A stretch of 33,241 nt of DNA from Fimbriimonadaceae bacterium (GTDB lineage: Bacteria > Armatimonadota > Fimbriimonadia > Fimbriimonadales > Fimbriimonadaceae). A program made the position numbers and the translations under genes. Of this stretch, positions 23,383-31,300 are shown in pieces (position 1 is the stretch's first letter; every line of letters begins with the position of its first letter). The stretch lies in contig JADZDX010000049.1 in the NCBI GenBank assembly GCA_020850835.1, positions 1 through 33,241 of the forward strand, read 5' to 3'. Under the pieces are notes generated by a model, which did not search any database, was not told the DNA's origin, and saw only the letters and a list, made by a program, of their open reading frames with translations.

Positions 23383-25121
23383 CCTTCACCCGCAAATTTG
23401 GCAAGTACAACCGTATCGGTGCTACTCGTCTCTTCATTTCGCGGCCTCCATTCCAGGTGGATGGGCTCCTTGGTTGCCCAAATGTGGTCTGTCGCGGTTG
23501 CTACAAAGCGTTGTAACCGGGACCCGCCGTAGTTTGCGAACGAACCGCCGCATCCCGGTTCTCTCTTAAGCTCGTCTAAATCCTGGGTAGCCCGCACCTC
23601 TTGCCAGCATGCTGGACAACCCGGTAAACCCTTCATGTTGATTGTAACGTGACCCTTGTTGGCTTCCGTCTCAAGCCACGCCTTAACAATCTTTGCCCCC
23701 GGCTTAGCCGATGCGAATGCGAGTTGCCCTAAGTACTTTTCAAGCGATTGGGACCCTGTCGTTAAGACAATAAGATCAGCCTGACTAGCCTCCTCAACGT
23801 AAGTATTTTGATCATCTAGTGCATTCCCGTAGGTTCTAACCTCTATCCATGGGAACGAGCGCGACAATTCGACGTCAACGACTACACGTTTCGCATATCC
23901 AACGGCATAAAACTTTGCCGTGTGCCGCAGGACATTCTCAGACCCAACTTTGTCCGGGTCAAACAGGGCAACCGAGTTCGCGAGTTTTGCTGAACAAAGC
24001 CCCTGGATCAGATTGCTTCCAACTGCTCCGACCCCAACCACGAGGATGCGACTAAATCCTTCCGAAGCAAGTTCAGGGCTGGTGCGGTTCGCTAGCCTTT
24101 CAACATCAACACGATCCCCACCATAGTAGCTCACCCTCTCATCTCGGCGATCGACGCTGATCTCCAACCTCAGCGGGTACTTTCCGGGGCGAAAGCCCTT
24201 CCGCTTTGGTTGTGATAAGCCCTTTCTAAACGGGCTATGCTCGTGGCGAATGGCCACCAACGTAGGCCCAAGGCTTGAATGCACTTCGGTCAGAAACAAC
24301 CTGCTATCTCGGAGATTCTTCAACCACACTCCCGAAGCAGCAGGATCATATGCCTTGACCATCTGATCAAACTCAAAAAGCGTTTGCGGAAAAGGTGGCC
24401 TCCCAGGCATTGCATTTGGAACATAAGTAGCAGCCTCAACGAACTTGGGCGCGCCAAAGCCTGCATTTTTGAGCCACCTCGTTCCGGCCTCCACGTTCTC
24501 GGCCGCAAGAAAGCGGGGCCCATCTGAATCGTCGGTATCGATATGAAGAATGGCGACCCGCCTTACTGCCTCACTTTGCACGAGCAAACTCAAAAAGCTT
24601 CCTGCCTCCGCGACGTAGGCAAATAATTCCTTCCTAAACTCATCCTCCTCTGTCAACTTTGATGGATTCCGAAGAGCTTCAACAGCGCGGTCCACGACTT
24701 CTTCGCACACGTTTCCGATGTTCTCGTAGTCGTATGCAATAGCAGTCTCATCTAGATAGCAGAAGCGACCCTTTCGATTAACGTGGGCCAATGTTCGGAA
24801 GTGATTCTCCGAGTCCAAATAGAGATGAGGCAATTCGAAAGGGAATCGCTCCGGAATCCTCACAATCAGTCTCTCGGTGACTTCGAGACCGACATGCAAT
24901 GACCACTCCTCAACGTACCCAGTTGCAGCTGGAAGGACGTTCCGCAGGTCATACCGGGTCGCAAGTCTTATCCTTGCCCTTTCGATTGACTCTTCACGTA
25001 AATTTTCGATTGAGAGCTTAGGCGAAACTTCCACTACCTGTGATTGCTGGTGCTGCAGTTCGCATAGCATTGCTACCCGAGCTTCCTTTTTCTTCTTCCG
25101 GGACTGGGTAACGCAACCCAT
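23361..25121 (-). CDS. cap2: CBASS Cap2, E1/E2-fusion conjugating enzyme
   Basis: This protein of up to 586 aa has an N-terminal E2-like domain (PERFPFELPHLYLD, then RKGRFCYLDET with the likely catalytic Cys121). A ThiF/E1 adenylation domain begins near residue 357 (ILVVGVGAVGSNLIQGL, VALFDPDKVGSENVLRH). Conserved cysteines LPGCPACW and EPGCGGS follow, and CSEC lies at the very end. Cap2 activates the C-terminus of the CD-NTase and conjugates it to a target, raising second-messenger output. The basic first 17 residues (QSRKKKKEARVA) may be spurious: an internal Met at 25070 shortens the overlap with the CD-NTase gene from 104 to 53 bases. Confidence 0.88.
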   Translation of the reverse strand: MGCVTQSRKKKKEARVAMLCELQHQQSQVVEVSPKLSIENLREESIERARIRLATRYDLRNVLPAATGYVEEWSLHVGLEVTERLIVRIPERFPFELPHLYLDSENHFRTLAHVNRKGRFCYLDETAIAYDYENIGNVCEEVVDRAVEALRNPSKLTEEDEFRKELFAYVAEAGSFLSLLVQSEAVRRVAILHIDTDDSDGPRFLAAENVEAGTRWLKNAGFGAPKFVEAATYVPNAMPGRPPFPQTLFEFDQMVKAYDPAASGVWLKNLRDSRLFLTEVHSSLGPTLVAIRHEHSPFRKGLSQPKRKGFRPGKYPLRLEISVDRRDERVSYYGGDRVDVERLANRTSPELASEGFSRILVVGVGAVGSNLIQGLCSAKLANSVALFDPDKVGSENVLRHTAKFYAVGYAKRVVVDVELSRSFPWIEVRTYGNALDDQNTYVEEASQADLIVLTTGSQSLEKYLGQLAFASAKPGAKIVKAWLETEANKGHVTINMKGLPGCPACWQEVRATQDLDELKREPGCGGSFANYGGSRLQRFVATATDHIWATKEPIHLEWRPRNEETSSTDTVVLAKFAGEGCSECHE

Positions 25122-25983
25122 ATTGCCTTTGCCAAATTAGAGCCCCATCCCGAACCGTTTCCGCCGCGATCGCATCATCGCCCCGATCAGCTAAAGTCTT
25201 GAAGGCATCTGCAATAGCCGTTCGCTCATCAGCGGACCAGCTGCTGGTTAGGTCCTCGAATGGCGCAACTGGCTTTTGAATTGTGCCGTTGTATCGGAGG
25301 TGTGCTTCACACGCGCGCGCCGTCTTAACCACCGATTCTCCGTAAGTCGCGGCCTCGACTATCTTGTTCGCAATCAGGATCGTCATGGCCACTGATTTCA
25401 CCTTGAGCAAGTCCCCCTTTTGGAAATCGCGCCACGCTTTGAAGAATCGGACTAAGTCGCGTAGGCTTGGATAAAGCTTCTTTTTCTTGGCGAACCAATC
25501 CACCAAATCAACTGGATTGCTCTCCTCGAACTCTGTGGCTGGTGTGGCTTTCTTGAAAACGCGTGTCTTGCCTTCCTCATCCTTTCCGTAAGCCGGAATG
25601 TCAATGTGGTAACCACCCTGATAGGGAACCCTAACACACCTCTTCATCCGCTTCGGGTCCTCACGCGTCGCCCCCTCCACGGCATTTGCTACCCAATTCT
25701 GGATTGTTTCAGTTGTCGGCCAATCCGCTGGATTGTCGTCAATGCAGTTAAGGTACATCCCATCGTCGAGATCGTAATCGCCAGTAATCGGATCGATCAC
25801 CGTGCCCATCTCAAACGATCCTTGCTCTTCGAACGTAGGAGCGTTACGCTTGAGCGTCTCCTTCCAGTATTTTGTAATGCGGTTACGATTCGCTTCCCGC
25901 GATGTTCGCAGGCTTGTAAGCTCTTCGCCTACTAACTGGATTTCTGTTAAGAAATCCTGGAATTGCTTCTGATTGTCAGCCAT
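25018..25983 (-). CDS. CBASS CD-NTase (cyclic oligonucleotide synthase)
   Basis: This 321-aa protein has the nucleotidyltransferase signature EQGSFEMGTVIDP (GS at 55-56), the metal-binding pair DYDLDDG (D71, D73), and a third Asp in GYHIDIPAY (D128). Such enzymes make cyclic di- or trinucleotides upon phage infection. The partners (patatin effector, Cap2, Cap3) match the type II layout known for Vibrio cholerae DncV, which would suggest a cGAMP-type product; the product here is inference. The C-terminus is a flexible small-residue tail ending TGSGSFA, suited to conjugation by Cap2. It starts 24 bases after the phospholipase gene ends. Confidence 0.88.
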   Translation of the reverse strand: MADNQKQFQDFLTEIQLVGEELTSLRTSREANRNRITKYWKETLKRNAPTFEEQGSFEMGTVIDPITGDYDLDDGMYLNCIDDNPADWPTTETIQNWVANAVEGATREDPKRMKRCVRVPYQGGYHIDIPAYGKDEEGKTRVFKKATPATEFEESNPVDLVDWFAKKKKLYPSLRDLVRFFKAWRDFQKGDLLKVKSVAMTILIANKIVEAATYGESVVKTARACEAHLRYNGTIQKPVAPFEDLTSSWSADERTAIADAFKTLADRGDDAIAAETVRDGALIWQRQYGLRYPVPEEEKGSSGSNAMRTAAPAITGSGSFA

Positions 25984-26007
25984 GGCACTAGCCTACCCGA
26001 CCTTTGT

Positions 26008-27054
26008 CTACGTGAATAGGTCTTTTATCACCTGTAGGTTCTTATCGTTCTGAGCTTTGTGGTCTCCCAACATCACCAATTCTTCGATGGCATCAGAATC
26101 GGAACTGTCGAGCCTGAGTCTTCGCGCCTGATCCGACGTTAAATTGCCTGGTTTCACTCGATGATAAAGGTCATCTTGACCATCTAGAAGAAAGCTTGCC
26201 CCGTAATGGGCACCAAGCTTGTTGGACTCCATTGCGTAGCTGAGCAATTGCGGAACAAATTGCACGCCTCTTTGATAAGCCCCATCGTTACTGAATCCGG
26301 CGCAGCTTGGCAGGCCGATTGAGAGAAGCCCAACTGATTGGAAACCTCGCTTTTCTCCCACATAGTAGTGTAATGCTTCAATCACAGCGGCTAAGCTGGG
26401 ATTGTTTGCCCATAAGCCACCATCGATGTAAGTATATTTGGTGCCCTTCTCATCGACCATTGCCATCGGCAAGTACCACGGTGCTGCCGACGTTGCCATC
26501 GCAACTTCAATCATTGAAATCTCGGGATCACGATTTAGGTGTTCGACCTCGGCTTCTTCGAAGCGCACCTTGAACACTCTTGGCTCACAATTTTGCGCGT
26601 TCACGGCCGGTATCAACAAACGAATGATTGAGTCCTGTAACTTCAGTTCCCTGCCATCAGCATCGCTAAGTACAGTTTTGAGGGCTGCCAGCAATGGAGC
26701 CGAGTCATACCAGTAACCTTGATCTAATCGTCGACGCCCATCGCAGAACATGCGCCATAGCTTCAACACCTTCCATCGTGAGTAAGGCTTTGCCATCGGG
26801 AAAATCTCGCTCCCGTAAGTTCTATAAAAGTCGAGAATTTCAGCTGGCGATTTGTTCGCCCCCAATCCCAGTGCAATGATGCCACCTGTGGACGTACCAG
26901 CCACAAGATCAAAATGGTCCTGGATCCGCTTGCCAAAGTGCTCTTCCAGTGCCTTGAGGTATGCACAGGCATACACTCCAAGCATTCCGCCCCCATCGAT
27001 CGCGAGGAGCCTCATCTGCCTATTCTTCTCTTCTGACATTCTTGTGCGTTCCAA
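26008..27054 (-). CDS. capV: CBASS effector, patatin-like phospholipase (CapV type)
   Basis: This 348-aa protein has all patatin marks: the oxyanion loop AIDGGGMLGVY (about 18-28), the nucleophile elbow AGTSTGG (Ser55), and the catalytic Asp in YIDGGLWANNP near residue 211. In CBASS, CapV binds the cyclic nucleotide and degrades membrane phospholipids, killing the infected cell before phage release. It is the first gene of the operon. The ATG at 27054 (MERTRMSEEK) or the Met at codon 6 are both possible. The promoter probably lies in the 85 bases up to the helicase stop. Confidence 0.9.
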   Translation of the reverse strand: MERTRMSEEKNRQMRLLAIDGGGMLGVYACAYLKALEEHFGKRIQDHFDLVAGTSTGGIIALGLGANKSPAEILDFYRTYGSEIFPMAKPYSRWKVLKLWRMFCDGRRRLDQGYWYDSAPLLAALKTVLSDADGRELKLQDSIIRLLIPAVNAQNCEPRVFKVRFEEAEVEHLNRDPEISMIEVAMATSAAPWYLPMAMVDEKGTKYTYIDGGLWANNPSLAAVIEALHYYVGEKRGFQSVGLLSIGLPSCAGFSNDGAYQRGVQFVPQLLSYAMESNKLGAHYGASFLLDGQDDLYHRVKPGNLTSDQARRLRLDSSDSDAIEELVMLGDHKAQNDKNLQVIKDLFT

Positions 27055-27139
27055 CTTTGAACGATATATTGACGCCTATGCTAGTTTCCTCGGCTGTTGT
27101 ATTGTACGGATGCCCTTGGCCGCTGAGCGGCGCTAATGA

Positions 27140-29884
27140 TTACGCAACGCCGCGTCGTGCTTTCAAGAGCGCAACGTCTTTGTCGCTTTTCTTGGACTTT
27201 AGACTTTCTAGGATAGCCTTCTGCGTTTCTGGAGTCCAAAAAATCTTGAGGTGCTCGCGAGTTCTGGTAATCGCAGTATAGAAAATATTGTGCGAAATGT
27301 CGTCCTCGTTGGCGTCGGTGATTACCACCTTCACGGAATCATATTCAAGACCTTGTGCTTTGTGAATTGAAACCGCATAGGCAATTTGGAATGGCACTGA
27401 GGTGTTTACAGAGTCATCATCGTCATCAGTGCTGCTCGAGGGGTGTACGTCGAATCGCACCGTAGACTCATTGACATAGCGAAGATCAACGCCGTCAACA
27501 TCAAATTCGGTCACGCTGCGTTCAAGAGAGATGTCGAATTGGATTCGGTCTGGGAAGCGCTCAATGTTTGCGATTCTTCCCTTAAGATTATTGTAGAGAA
27601 AAGGTTTAAAGCGGTCTGCTTCGTTAAACAAAACAGGGTCACCGACCTTATAGGTCGTCATTTCCCAAACTACAGACTTTCCCGGATTGCTGCTTTGAAG
27701 GAATCGATTCACGTTGTTAATCCCGTACAGCCCATCGTAATTAAGGCAGAGGATAATTTCGTCGTTGCGCTCGCTCTTAAAGAGCGACTCATCAAGAACC
27801 GTGGAGTATCCGTTATGGGCGATCAGTTCCTCTATTCCATCATCAAGATGTCGGACCCTCGTCCAGAAATCGAGAAGGCTCTCGCTGTCCGTCCGGAATG
27901 GTTTGGTGAGTTCAAAGACCGATTCCCTGGGAAGAAAGGAGCGAATAACACTAAACCAGTTTCCGAACTGAATGGACTCGATCTGGTAGACGTCTCCAAC
28001 AAGGACCACGAGCTTGAAATGAGTGTTCTGCAACACCTTTAGAAGGTCGGAATTGCTGACCGTGCTACACTCGTCAATGACAAGCACATCGTATTCTGGC
28101 CTTGCTCCACGCGATTTCTGACTGCTTACGGTTCGAAATTCCGTGTTCTGGGCCGAGACTCGACGCTTCAAGTTGTCAATGGCGGGATTGGTGTGCGCAA
28201 GGAAAAGTTTCTGCCTCTCACCGAAGTAATTCGCGATGTAGTTGACCATCGTCGATTTACCTGTTCCAGCGGCACCATAGATCAGAGCCACGCGCGATTT
28301 TGAAAACAGTGATCGGAGAGCCTCTTTCTTTGATTCGTCGTCAAGCGTGAGCGGGGTTTCATCAAGCCAGCGGTCCACGGCTGCCTCATAACCAGCAATC
28401 CCGGAGGTTGCGTACTCCTGCAATTTCTCGATAATCTCGATTGCGCCGTCTTCGTAGCCCTTCAGGAACAAATGGCCCATGTCCTGCAGGAGCTTTCGCC
28501 CCGTGTGTTTGTAGTAGATCCTCTGATTGTAGGTGCGCAGGAGATCGTCAACTGAACCAAGACTCTCAAGTTCGGACACTGGCGTGTAAAGCATTCCGTG
28601 GACCTCGACATTGTTGGTCACCCGCCGCGCAAGCAACTCGTGCGTCCTGTCCGTTGCATCCAACGATTCTGTGAGATCGGCGAACCGAGGGTTGTGTTGA
28701 CGTAACGACGTGCAGAACGGCATGTCATCGAATGGCTTACAGGAATTCCACAACCGCAGATTTGAGAGCATGTTGCATTCAGAGCCACTGTATTGAAGCT
28801 TAATCAACCGGTTGTTCATCCCGAGCATCAGATACCGAAGCACGTTAGAGCCTGGAGACCCTGCCCGAATGATTCGGCGAGCGGCGTCCAGCATCGGAAA
28901 AATCATGGGCTTCTTTGAATTTTGGATGGATCTAGCGCGAATAAGCGCATAACTTTCATTCGTCGTATCCATAAGGTCCAGAATGCTTCCTTCTGTGACA
29001 GTCAGAAAACTCATGAGTGCGCGGTATTCGGTCAGGCCCGTAGTGACAGACACCTGTTGCCCGAATATCTTGGCGAAGTTGTCGAACTCACAAGGGCGAA
29101 TGGACACCTCCCAGTCACGAATCACCATGATCGGCATGGTATAGCCGAGCACATCAATAGAATCTCCAACAAGTGTCAAATTCGCGGCATACTTGTCGGT
29201 CATGTCGATGTCGGTAAAGGCGATCATCCGATCAAATTTGCTGGTCGCGTTCACTGCATTTGAAAAAGTCACTTCATAAAAAATGTGCCCACCAGTGAAG
29301 AACGGGCGCGCTTTATGTACGTAATAGCGGTTTCGCACACCTCGATCGGGCGACAACCGACGGATCGCTTCAACCCGCTCAGCAATCTTCTCGTGGTACT
29401 CGCGTAAAGAAGGATCGAGGTCAACAGGGAATGCTTCGAGGTTATTGAGGATCTCTATCCCACATTGGGTTCTGACCACAGCCCGTATCCGCAGCAGGTA
29501 TTCGTAATACTTCAGCATGAGACGCTCAGAGGCGTCACCCTCGAAGATGTAATGAGAGACACTCATCTGAAGCAGTTTATGGAAGCGATGTAGAAAATTG
29601 ATCTGCTTCTTGCCAGAACCGATCCAGTCCATGGCCGCGTGAACGAGATCATAGGAGAATTCGCCGTCGCCGTCATTCTTGTGCAAGCGAACTGCGACTG
29701 CCTCAATAAGGTTTCGGAGTTGGGACAAGATGTTCTGCGCGAGAAGCGCACGATCTTGGCCCTGCTTCGCGATGTTCGCCGAAATGTTGTCGCTGGCGTT
29801 ACGAATCTGTGAATCTACTGTTGCCACTGTGACGTAGAGGTTGAGCACGCCCGATGCGGGTGTACGGTGCCCGAGAGTTGCCAC
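27140..29884 (-). CDS. SF1 (RecD/UvrD-like) helicase with novel N-terminal half
   Basis: This 914-aa protein has its helicase motifs in the C-terminal part: Walker A YGAAGTGKST (about 536-545), Walker B LVIDECSTVS (about 600), a Gln/Arg segment (KPFRTDSESLLDFWTRV), and motif V/VI AYAVSIHKAQGLEYDSV plus FYTAITRTREHLKIFW. The first 520 residues match no domain I know. They are mixed helix/strand (YVTVATVDSQIRNASDNISA, FFTGGHIFYEVTFSNAV). The gene lies directly upstream of the CBASS operon on the same strand, 85 bases away, so it may be an added defence gene or an independent system. The start at 29884 is the first ATG after the tRNA-like region. Confidence 0.82.
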   Translation of the reverse strand: MATLGHRTPASGVLNLYVTVATVDSQIRNASDNISANIAKQGQDRALLAQNILSQLRNLIEAVAVRLHKNDGDGEFSYDLVHAAMDWIGSGKKQINFLHRFHKLLQMSVSHYIFEGDASERLMLKYYEYLLRIRAVVRTQCGIEILNNLEAFPVDLDPSLREYHEKIAERVEAIRRLSPDRGVRNRYYVHKARPFFTGGHIFYEVTFSNAVNATSKFDRMIAFTDIDMTDKYAANLTLVGDSIDVLGYTMPIMVIRDWEVSIRPCEFDNFAKIFGQQVSVTTGLTEYRALMSFLTVTEGSILDLMDTTNESYALIRARSIQNSKKPMIFPMLDAARRIIRAGSPGSNVLRYLMLGMNNRLIKLQYSGSECNMLSNLRLWNSCKPFDDMPFCTSLRQHNPRFADLTESLDATDRTHELLARRVTNNVEVHGMLYTPVSELESLGSVDDLLRTYNQRIYYKHTGRKLLQDMGHLFLKGYEDGAIEIIEKLQEYATSGIAGYEAAVDRWLDETPLTLDDESKKEALRSLFSKSRVALIYGAAGTGKSTMVNYIANYFGERQKLFLAHTNPAIDNLKRRVSAQNTEFRTVSSQKSRGARPEYDVLVIDECSTVSNSDLLKVLQNTHFKLVVLVGDVYQIESIQFGNWFSVIRSFLPRESVFELTKPFRTDSESLLDFWTRVRHLDDGIEELIAHNGYSTVLDESLFKSERNDEIILCLNYDGLYGINNVNRFLQSSNPGKSVVWEMTTYKVGDPVLFNEADRFKPFLYNNLKGRIANIERFPDRIQFDISLERSVTEFDVDGVDLRYVNESTVRFDVHPSSSTDDDDDSVNTSVPFQIAYAVSIHKAQGLEYDSVKVVITDANEDDISHNIFYTAITRTREHLKIFWTPETQKAILESLKSKKSDKDVALLKARRGVA

Positions 29885-30006
29885 TCATTGTGGCAGGCGG
29901 GCCGATGGGAAAGTTGGTCTCTCAAAGGTCTCTCCTTTGGAGGAGCAAACTTGAGGCGAAGTGAGACAGTGGTAGACTCAAACACAGTTGGCAGAACTTG
30001 CTGGAT

Positions 30007-30055
30007 TCCTATGACACTGTAGGGGTCACAGGTTCAAGTCCTGTACCGACCACCA
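30007..30055 (+). other. tRNA-like 3' end with CCA, possible attachment-site remnant
   Basis: The T-arm is perfect (ACAGG, loop TTCAAGT, CCTGT at 30028-30044). It is followed by ACCGACC, a discriminator A and CCA. A hairpin TCCTA/TAGGG with an 8-base loop (30007-30024) could be an anticodon arm. The 5' acceptor strand GGTCGGT is absent upstream, and the D-loop-like AGTTGGCAGA at about 29986-29995 is not flanked by a pairable D-stem. It is thus not an intact tRNA. It may be a half left by integration, or a decayed gene. Confidence 0.4.
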
Positions 30056-30068
30056 CCTCGAATCCACT

Positions 30069-30404
30069 TCACTTCACAAAGTGAAACGCAATGCAGTGGC
30101 CATTGCCATCCTCTAGGAGCAGGCCGACGATGGGGTCAGGTTTGGACTTGGCGAGGGTACGGGCTTGCTCGAAAGTAAGGCTCACGGGCTGACCAGGGAA
30201 GCCATAGTAAGCGGCCATTTGGGCCGCCTCGGCGGCGGTCTTCGCGCAACCTAGGCCGTGGACTACATCATAGCCGGGGACATTCTCTGCCCGAACTGCC
30301 ATGTGCATGCTTGGCTTTCGATCGAGTTCGACGAGGAAGACTTCTTCGGGAAAGTCCGATTCGAGCAACGACGCCATGAGGGGCGAGTCGAGGATTTGGG
30401 TCAT
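30069..30404 (-). CDS. Hypothetical protein of 111 aa
   Basis: This protein begins MTQILDSPLMASLLESDFPE, then EVFLVELDRKPSMHMAVRAE and ARTLAKSKPDPIVGLLLEDG, and ends GHCIAFHFVK. It appears to be a small alpha/beta fold. The family is not recognised. It is a single gene between the tRNA-like segment and the second RHS locus. A hairpin with a T-run on its own strand lies 26 bases upstream of the ATG, which might be a leader attenuator. It is more like a host chromosomal gene than element cargo. Confidence 0.55.
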   Translation of the reverse strand: MTQILDSPLMASLLESDFPEEVFLVELDRKPSMHMAVRAENVPGYDVVHGLGCAKTAAEAAQMAAYYGFPGQPVSLTFEQARTLAKSKPDPIVGLLLEDGNGHCIAFHFVK

Positions 30405-30429
30405 GCCCTATTTTGGCCGAAACAAAAAA

Positions 30430-30460
30430 TGCCCACCTTGGCGGAGGGGCCGGGTGGGCA
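30430..30460 (-). terminator. Minus-strand intrinsic terminator or leader attenuator
   Basis: An 8-bp stem TGCCCACC/GGTGGGCA (30430-30437, 30453-30460) is followed on the minus strand by TTTTTTGTTT. It lies upstream of the 111-aa gene, and no minus-strand gene ends to its right. It therefore either stops antisense transcription from the RHS region or acts as an attenuator in the leader of 30069-30404. Confidence 0.5.
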
Positions 30461-30583
30461 CTGAGAGAAATTTTTGGCACCATGTGAAGATACTGGAGGT
30501 ATTTGACTCCAGCCAAAAAATTAAAAGTTTCCTTTATTCAATCCTAGCAACATCCTGTGAGATACTGAGAACGAGGTTCTTCA

Positions 30584-31300
30584 ATGACGAAACTTCGAAA
30601 CAACACCGTACTTTTCCGCTCCCTAGCCGTCTTCATGAGCTTGGCTTTGGCGATGCCCAGCTTCGCGGCGGTTCCGTCCCTGTTTGGTGATGTTTCGAAG
30701 CTGTTACACAGCATGAGCGGTGGTTTACCGCCCAAGTTTTCGGCACAGCCCCGACCAAGACCGCATCGCGATGATCTACGCCGCGATGTCAATCGCGACA
30801 AATGGTGGACGCCGGAGGCTCGGCAAGCCTACGAAGATGCCTTGATCGCAGCCCACGGCGAACCCGAAGCCCTTGCCCAGCACATCGTCGCCACCCTGAC
30901 GCCTGGCCTGGCGCTCGCTTGGGGTAGCGGCTCAACGGCTGGCTATCCCATCCCCGGCGAAGGTTCATTCCCCGGCGGCGGTAGCGCCAAGAACAATGAC
31001 CTAGGCGTTCAGGGCACGATGAACTCCGCCACATCAAATCTGACGATTGAGCTTCCCATCGTCAGCATCCCAGCAAGGGGCGACCTCGAAGTAGATTTCA
31101 TCCTCTATCACAACAGCCAAGAGAATGCCAATAATGGAGCCGTCGGTGTTGGATGGACGCACACTTACAGCACCAACATCGTCTGGACCCTCACCCACGC
31201 CTTCGTCGAACTTGCTGATGGCCTAGTGATTCCATTCACCAAGAGCGGCCCCATTTACATCGCTCCCGTGGGGTTCTTTGGCAACTCGAAGACACGATGA
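30584..31300 (+). CDS. Second RHS gene, N-terminal part (separated by frameshift)
   Basis: This 238-aa frame starts MTKLRNNTVLFRSLAVFMSL followed by ALAMPSFAA, a good Sec signal peptide cleaved near residue 29. A variable linker follows, and then the DUF6531-type entry region of RHS proteins (LTIELPIVSIPARGDLEVDF, GVGWTHTYSTNIVWTL). The frame ends with TGA at 31298, but the sequence continues as RHS in the next frame. Adding one G to the run at 31270-31273 would join PVG to VLWQLEDTMTG. The protein should be exported, unlike the core at 4449-7664, which lacks a signal peptide. The gene is damaged, shifts frame, or has a sequencing error. Confidence 0.8.
   Translation: MTKLRNNTVLFRSLAVFMSLALAMPSFAAVPSLFGDVSKLLHSMSGGLPPKFSAQPRPRPHRDDLRRDVNRDKWWTPEARQAYEDALIAAHGEPEALAQHIVATLTPGLALAWGSGSTAGYPIPGEGSFPGGGSAKNNDLGVQGTMNSATSNLTIELPIVSIPARGDLEVDFILYHNSQENANNGAVGVGWTHTYSTNIVWTLTHAFVELADGLVIPFTKSGPIYIAPVGFFGNSKTR

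Noticed and set aside
27443-28042. Plus-strand frame of 199 aa inside the helicase
   Set aside because: The minus-strand frame has clear helicase motifs across the same bases; the plus frame shows none.
29971-30055. Complete tRNA gene
   Set aside because: The 5' acceptor candidate GGTAGAC pairs with ACCGACC at only four of seven positions and no D-stem forms, so only the 3' half is supported.
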